Shown here piece by piece: positions 35,430 through 45,750 of a stretch of DNA of 64,000 bases (position 1 is the first letter of the stretch; every line of letters begins with the position of its first letter). The notes under the pieces are model-generated. The model did not search any database. It was not told where the DNA came from and saw only the letters and a program-made list of their open reading frames with translations. The translations under genes were made by a program, and so were the position numbers. Source of the DNA: Manihot esculenta (taxonomy: Eukaryota > Streptophyta > Magnoliopsida > Malpighiales > Euphorbiaceae); assembly GCF_001659605.2 (NCBI RefSeq), contig NC_035176.2:23536847-23600846 (forward strand), read 5' to 3'.

Positions 35430-35441
35430 CTCCCCCTCAAG
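35430..35441 (-). other. COP-2 polypurine tract
   Basis: Minus-strand CTTGAGGGGGAG abuts the 3' LTR start. It overlaps the last codons of the pol frame, which ends at 35437. Confidence 0.75.
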
Positions 35442-38400
35442 TTGGTTCATGTGGATCTAGCATACCCAACTTGCCCAAAACCTCATGGAATATTCGTCCA
35501 GCTACTGCTTTGGTTAGGATGTCCGCCCATTGATCCTCTGATCGAACAAATGGTAAAGATATCAGACCACTGTCCAACTTTTCTTTGATGAAATGTCGGT
35601 CTATTTCAACATGTTTTGTTCGATCATGCTGAACTGGATTTTCAGAAATGCTTATTGCCGCCTTGTTGTCACAACGGAGTTTAGCTGCATCCTTTGATGG
35701 GAATCCAAGCTCAAACATCAACTTTCTAATCCATAGGAGTTCTGCCAGTCCTTTTGCTATTCCCCTGAATTCTGCTTCAGCACTTGACAATGCCACCACC
35801 TTCTGTTTTTTACTTTTCCACGTTACCAAATTTCCTCCGACAAAGGTAAAGTATCCTGAAGTAGATCGTCTGTCAGAGAGATCTCCTGCCCAACTTGCGT
35901 CCGTATATCCACTGATACTGAAATGACCATTCTTTTTGAACAACATGCCCATCCCAGCTGTTCCTTTCAAATATCGAACGATTCTTAATGCTGCCTCCAT
36001 ATGGTCTTTTTTTGGATCATGCATGAACTGACTTACCAAACTCACAGCATATGCCACGTCTGGTCTGGTGTGTGATAAATAAATCAGTTTTCCTACCAGT
36101 CTCTGGTACCTCCCCCTGTCTGTGGGTCCTTCTTTTGAGTCCTTGCTCAACTCGTGATTGACCATTACAGGAGTATCGACTGGTTTGCAATCTATCATTC
36201 CTGTTTCAGTTAACAGATCAAGAATGTACTTTCTCTGTGATATTAGAATTCCCTGGTTTGATCTGAGAACTTCGATTCCAAGAAAATATTTTAGCATCCC
36301 CAGGTCTTTCATCTCAAATTCTTGGAATAAGTTGTCCCTCAGTTGTTTGATTTCGTCCACATCATCTCCAGTTATAATCATGTCATCCACGTATATAATC
36401 AAACACGTGATCTTCCTTCCTTGCCTCTTCAAGAATAGAGTGTGATCGGAGTTACTCTGTCGATATCCATTTTTCTTCATTGCTTGAGTAAATCTCCCAA
36501 ACCATGCTCTAGGTGACTGTTTCAACCCATACAAGGCTCGCCTCAATCGACACACTTCTCCCCTTCTATATCCACTCATGAACCCTGGTGGAGCATCCAT
36601 GTATACTTCCTCCTCCAGATCACCATGTAAGAAAGCATTTTTCACATCAAATTGGTGAAGTGGCCAGTCTAGGTTTGCAGCTAGAGAGAATAGGACCCGT
36701 ATTGTATCAATTTTTGCTACTAGAGAGAATGTTTCAGAATAATCAACTCCGTAAGTCTGAGTATATCCTTTTGCTACAAGTCTAGCTTTATATCTGTCCA
36801 CCGTTCCGTCTGACTTATACTTTATGGTAAACACCCATTTGCATCCCACTGGTCGTTTTCCCTTGGGTAGCCAGCATTTTTCCCAGGTCTTGTTTTTCTC
36901 CAGGGCATCCATCTCGGTCTCCATCGCCTCAACCCATCTTTTGTCCTTCTGGGCCTCTGTGGCATCCTTTGGTATCCATTCTGAGCAAATGTTTTTCTGT
37001 AGGTTGACCAACTGAGGTGATAGTCTTTCTCCTCTGGTAACATTTGCCACAGGGTATCTGGACCTGGCTGCCTCAAATTCTGGATCATATCTCCTGGGTG
37101 GAATTCCTCTATTATTCCGAGGGGGTAGGACATATTGGCCTGTTTCAGAAACCTCAAGGGAAATGGGTTCAGTAGTAAGGTTATTAGAACCAGGGGAAAG
37201 TTCAGATTCACATACCTCAGTTGTGTGTTCCTCAGGATATTCTACGGTGTCAGGTTCTGGTTGTGACGTTGAGACCGAGGACTGTACTAGATGGTCAGTG
37301 TCTCCCAGTTCTGGTGTAGACTCAGGAAGAGAAGAATGATCAAGTTCTGGCCCCTCCTGACTAAGCCAATTTGGCAGTGGTGGTGATTGTGCCGTTGTCT
37401 CCCCCTCACTGCTAGTTGGCGAGGGAAAAAAATATTCCTCTTCCAGAAAAGTGCAGTCCATGGTAGTGAAGAGCCGTTTAGAGATTGGGTCAAAACACCG
37501 ATAGCCCTTTTTATGGACACCATAACCAAAGAAAACACACTTAAGAGCACATGGATCAAGTTTAGTGCGGTGTGTTTTAGGAATGTGAACATAAACTGTA
37601 CAGCCAAAGATTTTAGGTGGAAGGTTGAGAAAGGAAGGGATGGTGTGATGAGAGGACAAGGTATGCAAGGGAGATTGGAAATTAAGGACGCGAGACGGAA
37701 GTCGATTGATGAGGTAAATGGATGTGGCAACTGCTTCAGACCAAAACTTAGGAGGAACTTGGGCTTCAAACAATAGGGCTCGGGCAGTCTCAAGGATATG
37801 TCGATTTTTCCTTTCAGCAACCCCATTTTGCTGTGGTGTATAAGGACAAGTAGTTTGGTGAAGGATCCCATTATCCCGGAAAAAGGTTTGGAGATGGTTA
37901 TTGACAAATTCCCCCCCATTGTCAGATCGGAGGACTTGAATGGTCTTGTGAAATTGGGTTTTAATCATGCGGAAAAAATCACAGAATTTCTCAGCCACTT
38001 CACTTTTTTGTCTTAACAGGTAAACCCAAGTAACACGAGTGCAATCATCAATAAAAGTCACAAAGTATCTATAATCAGGGGAGACAGTTTCCGGGGCAGG
38101 CCCCCATACATCAGAGTGTATTATTGAGAAGGGAGTATCAGATTTATTTGTGGATATATGATAAGTACTCTTATGACTCTTAGCAAGCACACATGAAGAA
38201 CAAACTGGAATGTCAATGGATTTAAACTCAGGAAACAAAGTACGAAGATAATCACTTGAGGGATGGCCGTAGCGCCGGTGCCAGAGCCATAACTGTCGGG
38301 TTGAGGACCCTTGAGCTAAATGAGCTGACCCAGTACTTGAGATCTCCTCCACATAGTACAGTCCATCTTTCTCAATACCACGGCCCAGTACCGTGCCCGT

Positions 38401-39069
38401 ATGAATATCCTGCAAAACACAAAAATGAGGATACATGAGTACTCTGCAATTTAACTGTTTGGTGATCTGACTGACAGAGAGTAATTTGCAAGATAAGGAA
38501 GGTACATAGAGGCTGTTGGAGACATTTAAAGTGGGAGTTATAGAAACGGTACCACCACCGATGACCGGGAAAGAGCCACCGGTAGCGTTTAGAATATTGG
38601 ATTTTGAGGGTGGGGCTGACACAACAAAATCTGAAGAATCATTAGTCATAGTGTCTGTAGCTCCTGAATCAAATATCCACCCACTAGTATTTTGTACCTT
38701 GTTAGAATTAAAACAAGCAGAGGCACATTTAGATTTATTTAAAGAGACAGGGGTAGAAAGGTCATTTGCCCTCCTTTCTAACCCTAAAATACCTTCTTTC
38801 CGATCATAAGGGACACCCGTGCCTCCTCCTTTCGCGGCTCCTTGTAGTGCCGTGATAAACATCTCCATCATCTTTGCCCATACAACATAATTGGAATCAT
38901 TCAATTTTATGTCGGACGGTGGCTGTGCTGAATTAAGAGTGAATTGGTTCACTGATTTTTGATTTCCATCTTGGCTATTCTGAATTAATTGGAATAGTTT
39001 TTCTGACAGGTCTGCTATTGGATCAATTATTGCCTGGGATTGGTCAACCGGGCTGGGGAGGTCGGCCAT
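35437..39069 (-). CDS. COP-2 gag-fragment/pol polyprotein, 1210 aa, uninterrupted
   Basis: One frame from ATG 39069 to the stop at 35437. Residues 1-75 are the gag N-terminus (LNDSNYVVWAKMMEMF). The next 58 residues lead directly to protease DSGA (D134), so the gag core and CCHC knuckle are gone without breaking the frame. Then GAG-pre-integrase H264-H269-C290-C293; integrase D320, D383, E419 (35 residues between the last two); RT with YVDD at D895-D896; and RNase H with SSAEAEF and the LADILTKAV tail. All catalytic residues are present, so pol is probably functional, but the protein cannot build capsids. The frame opens about 97 nt after the 5' LTR. Confidence 0.93.
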   Translation of the reverse strand: MADLPSPVDQSQAIIDPIADLSEKLFQLIQNSQDGNQKSVNQFTLNSAQPPSDIKLNDSNYVVWAKMMEMFITALQGAAKGGGTGVPYDRKEGILGLERRANDLSTPVSLNKSKCASACFNSNKVQNTSGWIFDSGATDTMTNDSSDFVVSAPPSKSNILNATGGSFPVIGGGTVSITPTLNVSNSLYVPSLSCKLLSVSQITKQLNCRVLMYPHFCVLQDIHTGTVLGRGIEKDGLYYVEEISSTGSAHLAQGSSTRQLWLWHRRYGHPSSDYLRTLFPEFKSIDIPVCSSCVLAKSHKSTYHISTNKSDTPFSIIHSDVWGPAPETVSPDYRYFVTFIDDCTRVTWVYLLRQKSEVAEKFCDFFRMIKTQFHKTIQVLRSDNGGEFVNNHLQTFFRDNGILHQTTCPYTPQQNGVAERKNRHILETARALLFEAQVPPKFWSEAVATSIYLINRLPSRVLNFQSPLHTLSSHHTIPSFLNLPPKIFGCTVYVHIPKTHRTKLDPCALKCVFFGYGVHKKGYRCFDPISKRLFTTMDCTFLEEEYFFPSPTSSEGETTAQSPPLPNWLSQEGPELDHSSLPESTPELGDTDHLVQSSVSTSQPEPDTVEYPEEHTTEVCESELSPGSNNLTTEPISLEVSETGQYVLPPRNNRGIPPRRYDPEFEAARSRYPVANVTRGERLSPQLVNLQKNICSEWIPKDATEAQKDKRWVEAMETEMDALEKNKTWEKCWLPKGKRPVGCKWVFTIKYKSDGTVDRYKARLVAKGYTQTYGVDYSETFSLVAKIDTIRVLFSLAANLDWPLHQFDVKNAFLHGDLEEEVYMDAPPGFMSGYRRGEVCRLRRALYGLKQSPRAWFGRFTQAMKKNGYRQSNSDHTLFLKRQGRKITCLIIYVDDMIITGDDVDEIKQLRDNLFQEFEMKDLGMLKYFLGIEVLRSNQGILISQRKYILDLLTETGMIDCKPVDTPVMVNHELSKDSKEGPTDRGRYQRLVGKLIYLSHTRPDVAYAVSLVSQFMHDPKKDHMEAALRIVRYLKGTAGMGMLFKKNGHFSISGYTDASWAGDLSDRRSTSGYFTFVGGNLVTWKSKKQKVVALSSAEAEFRGIAKGLAELLWIRKLMFELGFPSKDAAKLRCDNKAAISISENPVQHDRTKHVEIDRHFIKEKLDSGLISLPFVRSEDQWADILTKAVAGRIFHEVLGKLGMLDPHEPT

Positions 39070-39150
39070 TGTTGTTTCGGTGAGAGAAAGAAGTTGGGAA
39101 GGGTATCTGGTAAAGGATTATTGCAGGATGGTTATATTTTTAGACCGAAA

Positions 39151-39165
39151 CCTGCTTTGATACCA
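39151..39165 (-). other. COP-2 primer-binding site
   Basis: Minus-strand TGGTATCAAAGCAGG directly adjoins the 5' LTR (39166). It matches the initiator tRNA-Met site except at one base. Confidence 0.8.
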
Positions 39166-39404
39166 TCTTGAGATTATAGGAAGAAAACTGTTTTTATTTT
39201 CTTACCTCTTGTATAGTAATTTACAGAGTTTATATAGTACATGATATGAACAATTAGACGTTTGATTGAGCCCTCAATTATGTCCTAGAATCGTGCTATG
39301 CTAAATATGGTAAGATTTGATCACTGACTGATTTACAATCATGGCAGAGGATTCTTTCCAACAACTGATTGATTTACAATCATGGCAGAGGATTCTTTCC
39401 AACA
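39166..39404 (-). repeat. COP-2 5' LTR (239 bp)
   Basis: Nearly identical to 35191-35429, with a C/G difference near position 95. Termini are TG...GA on minus. Confidence 0.9.
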
Positions 39405-39965
39405 TTGTGGTGCATAGAAGAAATACATCCTTTATGTAGTTAGACTTGGCTACATCCTGTAGGGGAGGGGTCTGTGTTCACCAATATTACCTTAAGTCAC
39501 TTTGGCCTTTGGAATTCCTTGTCATCATCTAAATCTAGTCTTAAACATAACTAGCTTCATTCCCTTTCTAGTACTATTCATGTAATCTTTTTTCTCATTC
39601 ATTTCACATTTTTCATGTGAAAATCATTTTTAGGCTGTTTGAATATAATTTAAGAAATCAACGAGGTACTGTAAATATTCTTGGACTGACCACCTATACA
39701 AGTGGATTAATAATATATATGAAATGGTCAGAGAGAGTTATGAGTATTTTCTATGGCACAAATTAAATATCTAATTTCATATCATAATTTACTTAAAATG
39801 TTAATTTATAAATTATTGAATATATATTGTTATGCGTAGTTTGTGAGATTTTATTATTTTTAACAAAGAGATTTATTTAAAATTTAAGGAAAATTTTGTA
39901 CGGTTTTATATTAATTTATAATAAATTTTAATAATTTAATATATATATATATATGTTTGTGATAA

Positions 39966-40465
39966 TTGAATATTATTTTTCAAAAGAAAGAATTAGGTCA
40001 AAAGTCAACTCTGGCTAAGTTGGTTTTTCAAAATCAGATGCGAAAGCATGATAAAGAGACGTTTGTCAATCAGAAATCGGAGCAAATACATGTATGGTTA
40101 ATGGATTCAAATAATTTTTTAATTTTATATGATATCATGAATTTATCAAATTACTTTTTAAAACATATAGAACACTATTATGGCTAGGAGAGATGAATTT
40201 TCACAAACCATGCTTGAAAATATAAATAATAATCAACTTTATTTGGATGTTGTCTTTGGAGGATTAAAAGACAAAGTGTATAGACTTAGATTTGAATCAT
40301 CATTTTACCCTTCAATTGGAGTATCTTATAGTATGACTTTGTTGTCATGCAATCCTTAAAATGTTATTTTGTAAGAGCAAGGATAATGAGTTGGAGAAAC
40401 AAATTGATAATGTAAGAAGTCATGTTGATCAATTGGAAATGGAGAAAGAGCATATGAGTAGTTCT
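39966..40465 (+). pseudogene. Transposase_24-like (Ptta/En-Spm) gene fragment, unit 1
   Basis: First piece 39966-40187 reads FQKKELGQKSTLAKLVFQ...HDKETFVNQKSEQIHV, resembling the plant transposase_24 domain. A second frame from ATG 40180 reads 59 codons (LYLDVVFGGLKDKVYRLRFESSFYPS). A third piece (about 40371-40465) is a charged coiled coil, NELEKQIDNVRSHVDQLEMEKEHM. COP-3 cuts it after a Ser run. The continuation is at 50129. Assignment to the CACTA-linked family is by resemblance only. Confidence 0.5.
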
Positions 40466-40685
40466 TCTTGATTAAATGAGAGTATTTTGACATGTATTGT
40501 GTATTATATTTTATGAAGTGGATTTTCAGTATACATATCCCACCTATATATATGTGATCCAAGCCTATAAGTTATTCACTATAAAATATAAGAACCTACT
40601 AGAGCCTACTAGAAATACTATACTATCTCTATACTAACACCCTACTAGAACCTACTAGAAATACTAAACTATCTCTATACTAACA
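40466..40685 (-). repeat. COP-3 LTR, unit 1 (220 bp)
   Basis: Minus TGTTAGTATAG to TTTAATCAAGA. It is followed on its left by the GTTCT duplication. The adjoining polypurine tract on minus is CTTGAGGGGGGA (40686-40697). Confidence 0.88.
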
Positions 40686-40692
40686 TCCCCCC

Positions 40693-43600
40693 TCAAGTTG
40701 GATCAGGGGGCAAAGCAACCAGATGCAACTTGGAGATAAAAAATTGGTGTTGTGGAGTGGTCAATGGTTTAGTGAAAACATCCGCAAGCTGAGAAGAGGA
40801 CGACATGTAAACAGGAGCAACAAAACCTTTTTGGAGTTGTTCTCTGACCAGATGACAATCTATGTCAAGATGCTTGGTTCTTTCATGAATAACGAGATTG
40901 TTAGCTATATGAATGGCTGCTTGGTTATCACACTGCAAAGAAACAGGAAATTGCACATTAACTCGTAAGTCTTTTAATATATATGAAATCCATAAAAGCT
41001 CACACATGACAACTCCCATGCTTCGATATTCAGCTTCGGCAAAGGATTTGGAAACTATCTTCTGTTTCTTGGTTTTCCAGCTGATAAGAGAACCTCCTAA
41101 AAAAACACAAAAACCAGTAACAGATTGCCTAGAGAAAGAACAAGTAGCCCAATCTGCATCACAATAAGCGGAAATATTAGATAAGTTGGATGTAGCAGAA
41201 AAATATAATCCCTTAGCTAGGTAAGTCTTAAGATATCTTAAGACATGGCAGGCGGCGTCCCAATGGGACTTTCTAGGATTTGATATAAATTGACTGAGAT
41301 AATGAACTGCAAAGCTAATGTCAGGTCTAGTAATGTTAATGTATAGCAACCTGCCAATTAGCCGCCTATATTTATCAGGCTCAGAAAGTAAATCACCAGT
41401 AGAAGGATTAAGATTCAAACCTTTGGGTAGAGGAATAGAAGTATTCTTAGCATGTAACATGCCGGTATCACCTAAAACATCAGAGATAAATTTCCTTTGA
41501 CTGATGAGAGTACCAGAAGCAGATCTAGCAATTTCTAAACCAAGAAAATATTTCAGATGACCAAGATCTTTAATAGTAAATTTGCAATGTAAGGCACTTT
41601 TAATCTGATCAATGGTAGGTACAGAATTACCACTTATAATGACATCATCTAAATAGATTAGCAGGATAATGAATGTACCATTGTCATCCTGTGTGAAAAG
41701 ACAATTATCATGTACTGACCGAACAAAGCCCAAGGACTGGATAAAAGATGTGAACTCCAAGTTCCATTGTCGAGAAGCCTGCTTTAAACCATAGAGTGAT
41801 CGTTTTAACAAGCAAACTTGTCTCGGACTAGCTTTGGAGTAACTTGCAGGAGGATGCATGTATACTTCTTCTTCTAGGAAATCATGTAAGAATGCATTAT
41901 TAATATCAATTTGAAAGATAGGCTAGTTTTTAGAAGTAGCTAAGGCAATAAAGATTCGAATGGTGACGACTTTAGCTACAGGAGAAAAGCGATCTTTAAA
42001 ATCTAATCCCTCTATTTGATTATACCCTTTAGCCACTAAACGAGCTTTATATCTATCAACTTCCCCATTGGGCTTAGTTTTAACCTTGTATCGCCATTTA
42101 GAACCAATGGCCTTTTTTCCTTTCGGAAGATCACTGAGAATCCATGTTCCATTCTTTTCAAGAGCTGAAAGTTCATGGTCCATGGCTTCAATCCAATTAG
42201 GGTCATTGGAGGCTTGAGTGTAAGTGCAAGGTTCATGAATGTGAGAAATTGTGTTAAGGTAAATGTGATGTAAAGGTGTAAAGCAAGTAGACAAACCAAC
42301 TTTAGAAGCAGTGGATAGATGATTTACAACAAAATCTTGCATCCAAGTCGGTTTACTATGAATTCTGGTACTCTTTCTTAAAGGGAGAGTGGAAAAAGAG
42401 ACCTGTTCCTAGGAATGTGATTGGGAAACAGAATCTGGTTGTGGTGGAACCTGAACATTAGAGGGAGAGCTTGATTCATCATCAAGTAAATTAACAAGAA
42501 GAACAATATCTGAAAAAGAAGACTCCTAAGAGGGATTATGTTGAAAAGGAAAAGTGGATTCATGAAAAAGAACATCTCTACTAACAAAAATTTGTTTTGT
42601 GTCTAAGTTTTATAATCTATTCCCTTTCTGTGTAGCTGAGTATCCAAGGAGAATACATTTGGTAGATCTAGAGTCAAATTTATCCTTTTGAGGGCTGTTA
42701 TTAATGGCAAAGCACAAGTAACCAATAGTTCTTAGGTGATCATAATTGGGTGGTTTATTAAACAAGGCTTCAAAAGGAGTTAGCCATCCTAAAGGTTTGA
42801 CTGGTATTCTGTTAATGATGTAGGTAGCAGCCAATATACACTCAGACCAATAATTTTTTGGAAATTGAGTCTGAAACTGGATGGCTCTAGCTATGTTGAG
42901 AAGGTGCTTATGTTTAATTTCTACTGTCCCGTTCTGTTGAGGTGTATAAGGGCAAGTACTTTGATAGACAATACCGTATGAAGAAAGCAAAGAAGTACAC
43001 CTTTTATTAATAAATTCTCCTCCATTGTCGGATCTTATATTTTTAATTTTTGTTCCAAATTGTATATTGACATATTGAATGAAAGATGTCAAAACAGAAT
43101 ATGTCTGATCTTTAAATCTAAGCATATAGGTCCAAGTTGCCCTAGTCTTATCATCAACAATAGTTAAAAAAAACTTAGCACCAGTATTAATTATCCATGC
43201 TTCTGATCCAGTTACCATAGCACAACAAGCGAATACTGAAGAAATTTTATGAGTGAAAGAGTTGAAAGAGCTATTACCAGAACAGTCAATCGGACTGAAA
43301 GAGCTGAAGCTGTTACCAGTATAGTTGGTCAAATTGTGACAATAGGCTGGATGCGAACTAACTGTGTTTATTGAGGCAACTATTTTTCCTTTAACCAATC
43401 TAGTCATCTCCTGTCGCAATAGCTCCAGCTTCGTATTGACTTCTTCTATCTTGCTTAATTCATTGGAGGCGATCGGTCCAGCACCTGCCAACGGTGTTTC
43501 CAAAGTAGATTCTAAACTGTGACCTTGAGTATGTGAGATGTGAGCAGTATATCTTGGCTTGAATGTCCTTGGATTGTTGAATTGCTTATTTTTGCTCTTA

Positions 43601-44321
43601 AACTACTCCGGATAACCGATCAATTTGAAGCATCCAGCTCGTGTATGTCCATCCAAATTACAGTAGTCACAATGGCCCTTCCTTGCATCGTATTTCTTGT
43701 AGTCTCGTCTGTTGTCTTGAGATTGGATGGCTAAAGCAGCTACCTCACCATGTTCCGTGAGGTTGGATTGAACTTCTTTCTGAGACTTGAGCTTCTCTGA
43801 TCCGCAGATGCATGGAGGTAGAGGGACAATGTTTGCCAATTCATCCCACAGTTGCTTCAATTTGCCGTAGTATATTGTCACAGAGAGATTATCTTGGGAG
43901 ATCGACGCTATTCTTTGTTTGATTTGGTAGATCATTGGTCCGTTGCTTTCGCCGTATCGTTCTCCTAGTTCAACCCATAATTCTCGGGCGGTGGTGGCAT
44001 AGAGGAAGCTTCCGATGAGGTCCTTCGAAATGGAATTGAGGATCCACGATGTCATCATATAGTCACATCGTCTTTATTTCTCATATTCTTCAAATCTGTC
44101 GTCAGGCGCATCAATTTTCCCTTCCACGAATGCAAGCTTGTTCTTCGCACCGAGAGCGATCTTCATCGCTCAACTCCATCCTCGGTAATTGATTCCGTTT
44201 AATTGAATAGAGACGAGAAGCATCGCCGGATTATCTGAGTTTTACAGCATCAAGGCATCATCGACGATTGTCTTGGAGATCGTCAGATCCAAATTACTCA
44301 GTACCCTAGCAGAACTGCTTT
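40693..44321 (-). pseudogene. COP-3 gag-pol, copy 1
   Basis: Minus-strand order: gag start (about 44225-43610) with ILNSISKDLIGSFLYATTARELW and knuckle CDYCNLDGHTRAGC; a Ser/Gln-rich linker; protease fragment WIINTGA; then abruptly integrase FFLTIVDDKTRATW...IRSDNGGEF...PQQNGTVE; RT (KARLVAKGYNQ, YLDD near 41655); and RNase H (SKSFAEAEY, LADVFTKPL). Gag has two early stops shared with copy 2. There is a private stop where copy 2 keeps Trp (TGGCC to TAGCC, 41925). Lesions after 42340 split the linker. It ends at the duplication junction, lacking the 5' leader and 5' LTR. Confidence 0.87.
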
Positions 44322-45016
44322 GGAGACTATGAGTTCTTCTTCTTCCTCTTTAAGCTAAATCCCTTTCAATCATTTACTAGTAGTCATTAAATTGATATTT
44401 TACTTGTGTTTAAATTAGTTTTTGCCTGAATTTAACTTGTTATGAAATCTAAATGATGCACTGTGGTGCATAGAAGAAATACATCCTTTATGTAGTTAGA
44501 CTTGGCTACAGCCTATAGGGGAGGGGTCTGTGTTCACCAATATTACCTTAAGTCACTTTGGCCTTTGGAATTCCTTGTCATCATGTAAATCTAGTCTTAA
44601 ACATAACTAGCTTCATTCCCTTTCTAGTACTATTCATGTAATCTTTTTTCTCATTCATTTCAAAATTTTCATGTGAAAATCATTTTTAGGCTGTTTGAAT
44701 ATAATTTAAGAAATCAACGAGGTATTGTAAATATTCTTGGACTGAGCACCTATACAAGTGGATTAATAATATATACGAAATGGTCAGAGAGAGTTATGAG
44801 TATTTTCTATAGCACAAATTAAATATCTAATTTCATATCATAATTTACTTAAAATATTAATTTATAAATTATTGAATATATATTGTTATGCCTAGTTTGT
44901 GAGATTTTATTATTTTTAACAAAGAGATTTATTTAAAATTTAAGGAAAATTTTGTACGGTTTTATATTAATTTATAATAAATTTCAATAATTTAATATAT
45001 ATATATAATATGTTTG

Positions 45017-45523
45017 TGATAATTGAATATTATTTTTCAAAAGAAAGAATTAGGTTAAAAGTCAACTCTGGCTAAGTTAGTTTTTCAAAATCAGATGCGA
45101 AAGCATGATAAAGAGACGTTTGTCAATCAGAAATCGGAGCAAATACATGTATGGTTAATGGATTTAAATATTTTTTTTAATTTTATATGATATCATGAAT
45201 TTATCAAATTACTTTTTTAAACATATAGAACATTATTATGGCTAGGAGGGATGAATTTTCACAAACCATGCTTGAAAATATAAATAATAATCAACTTTAT
45301 TTGGATGTTGTCTTTGGAGGATTAAAAGAAAAAGTGTATAGACTTCGATCTGAATCATCATTTTACCCTTCAATTGGAGTATCTTATAGTACGACTTCGT
45401 TGTCATGCAATCCTTAAAATGTTATTTTGTAAGAGCAAGGACAATGAGTTGGAGAAACAAATTGAGGATGTGAGAAGTCATGTTGATCAATTGGAAATGG
45501 AGAAAGAGCATATGAGTAGTTCT
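45017..45523 (+). pseudogene. Transposase_24-like fragment, unit 2
   Basis: Copy of the unit 1 fragment. A CAA-to-TAA change removes the first piece (GGTTAAAAGTC near 45054). The second piece (45238-45417) and the coiled-coil segment persist. It is interrupted at 45524 by the COP-3 LTR. Confidence 0.48.
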
Positions 45524-45743
45524 TCTTGATTAAATGAGAGTATTTTGACATGTATTGTGTATTATATTTTATGAAGTGGATTTTCAGTATACATATCCCA
45601 CCTATATATATGTGATCCAAGCCTATAAGTTATTGACTAGAAAATACAAGAACCTACTAGAGCCTACTAGAAATACTATACTATCTCTATACTAACACCC
45701 TACTAGAACCTACTAGAAATACTAAACTATCTCTATACTAACA
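45524..45743 (-). repeat. COP-3 LTR, unit 2 (220 bp)
   Basis: The copy of 40466-40685 generated by the tandem duplication. In the parental element this was the 3' LTR. It also carries GTTCT on its left. Confidence 0.88.
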
Positions 45744-45750
45744 TCCCCCC

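Larger units (their letters stand above)
35191..39404 (-). mobile_element. COP-2: recent Ty1/copia element with deleted gag core
   Basis: LTRs of 239 bp (35191-35429, 39166-39404) differ at about one position. Target duplication TTGTG lies at 35186-35190 and 39405-39409. The intact target (CTGTG) is seen at the homologous point in unit 2 near 44463. The empty site fixes the ends exactly and gives LTR termini TG...GA, not TG...CA. Confidence 0.93.
35047..44321. repeat. Tandem duplication unit 1 (5056 bp plus COP-2)
   Basis: Same content and order as 44322-49378: CACTA-internal spacer, transposase pseudogene part, COP-3 3' LTR and COP-3 internal region. It is interrupted by COP-2 (35191-39404) with its target duplication. 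Subtracting those 4219 bp gives 5056 bp against 5057 bp in unit 2. Text divergence is a few percent. Confidence 0.88.
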
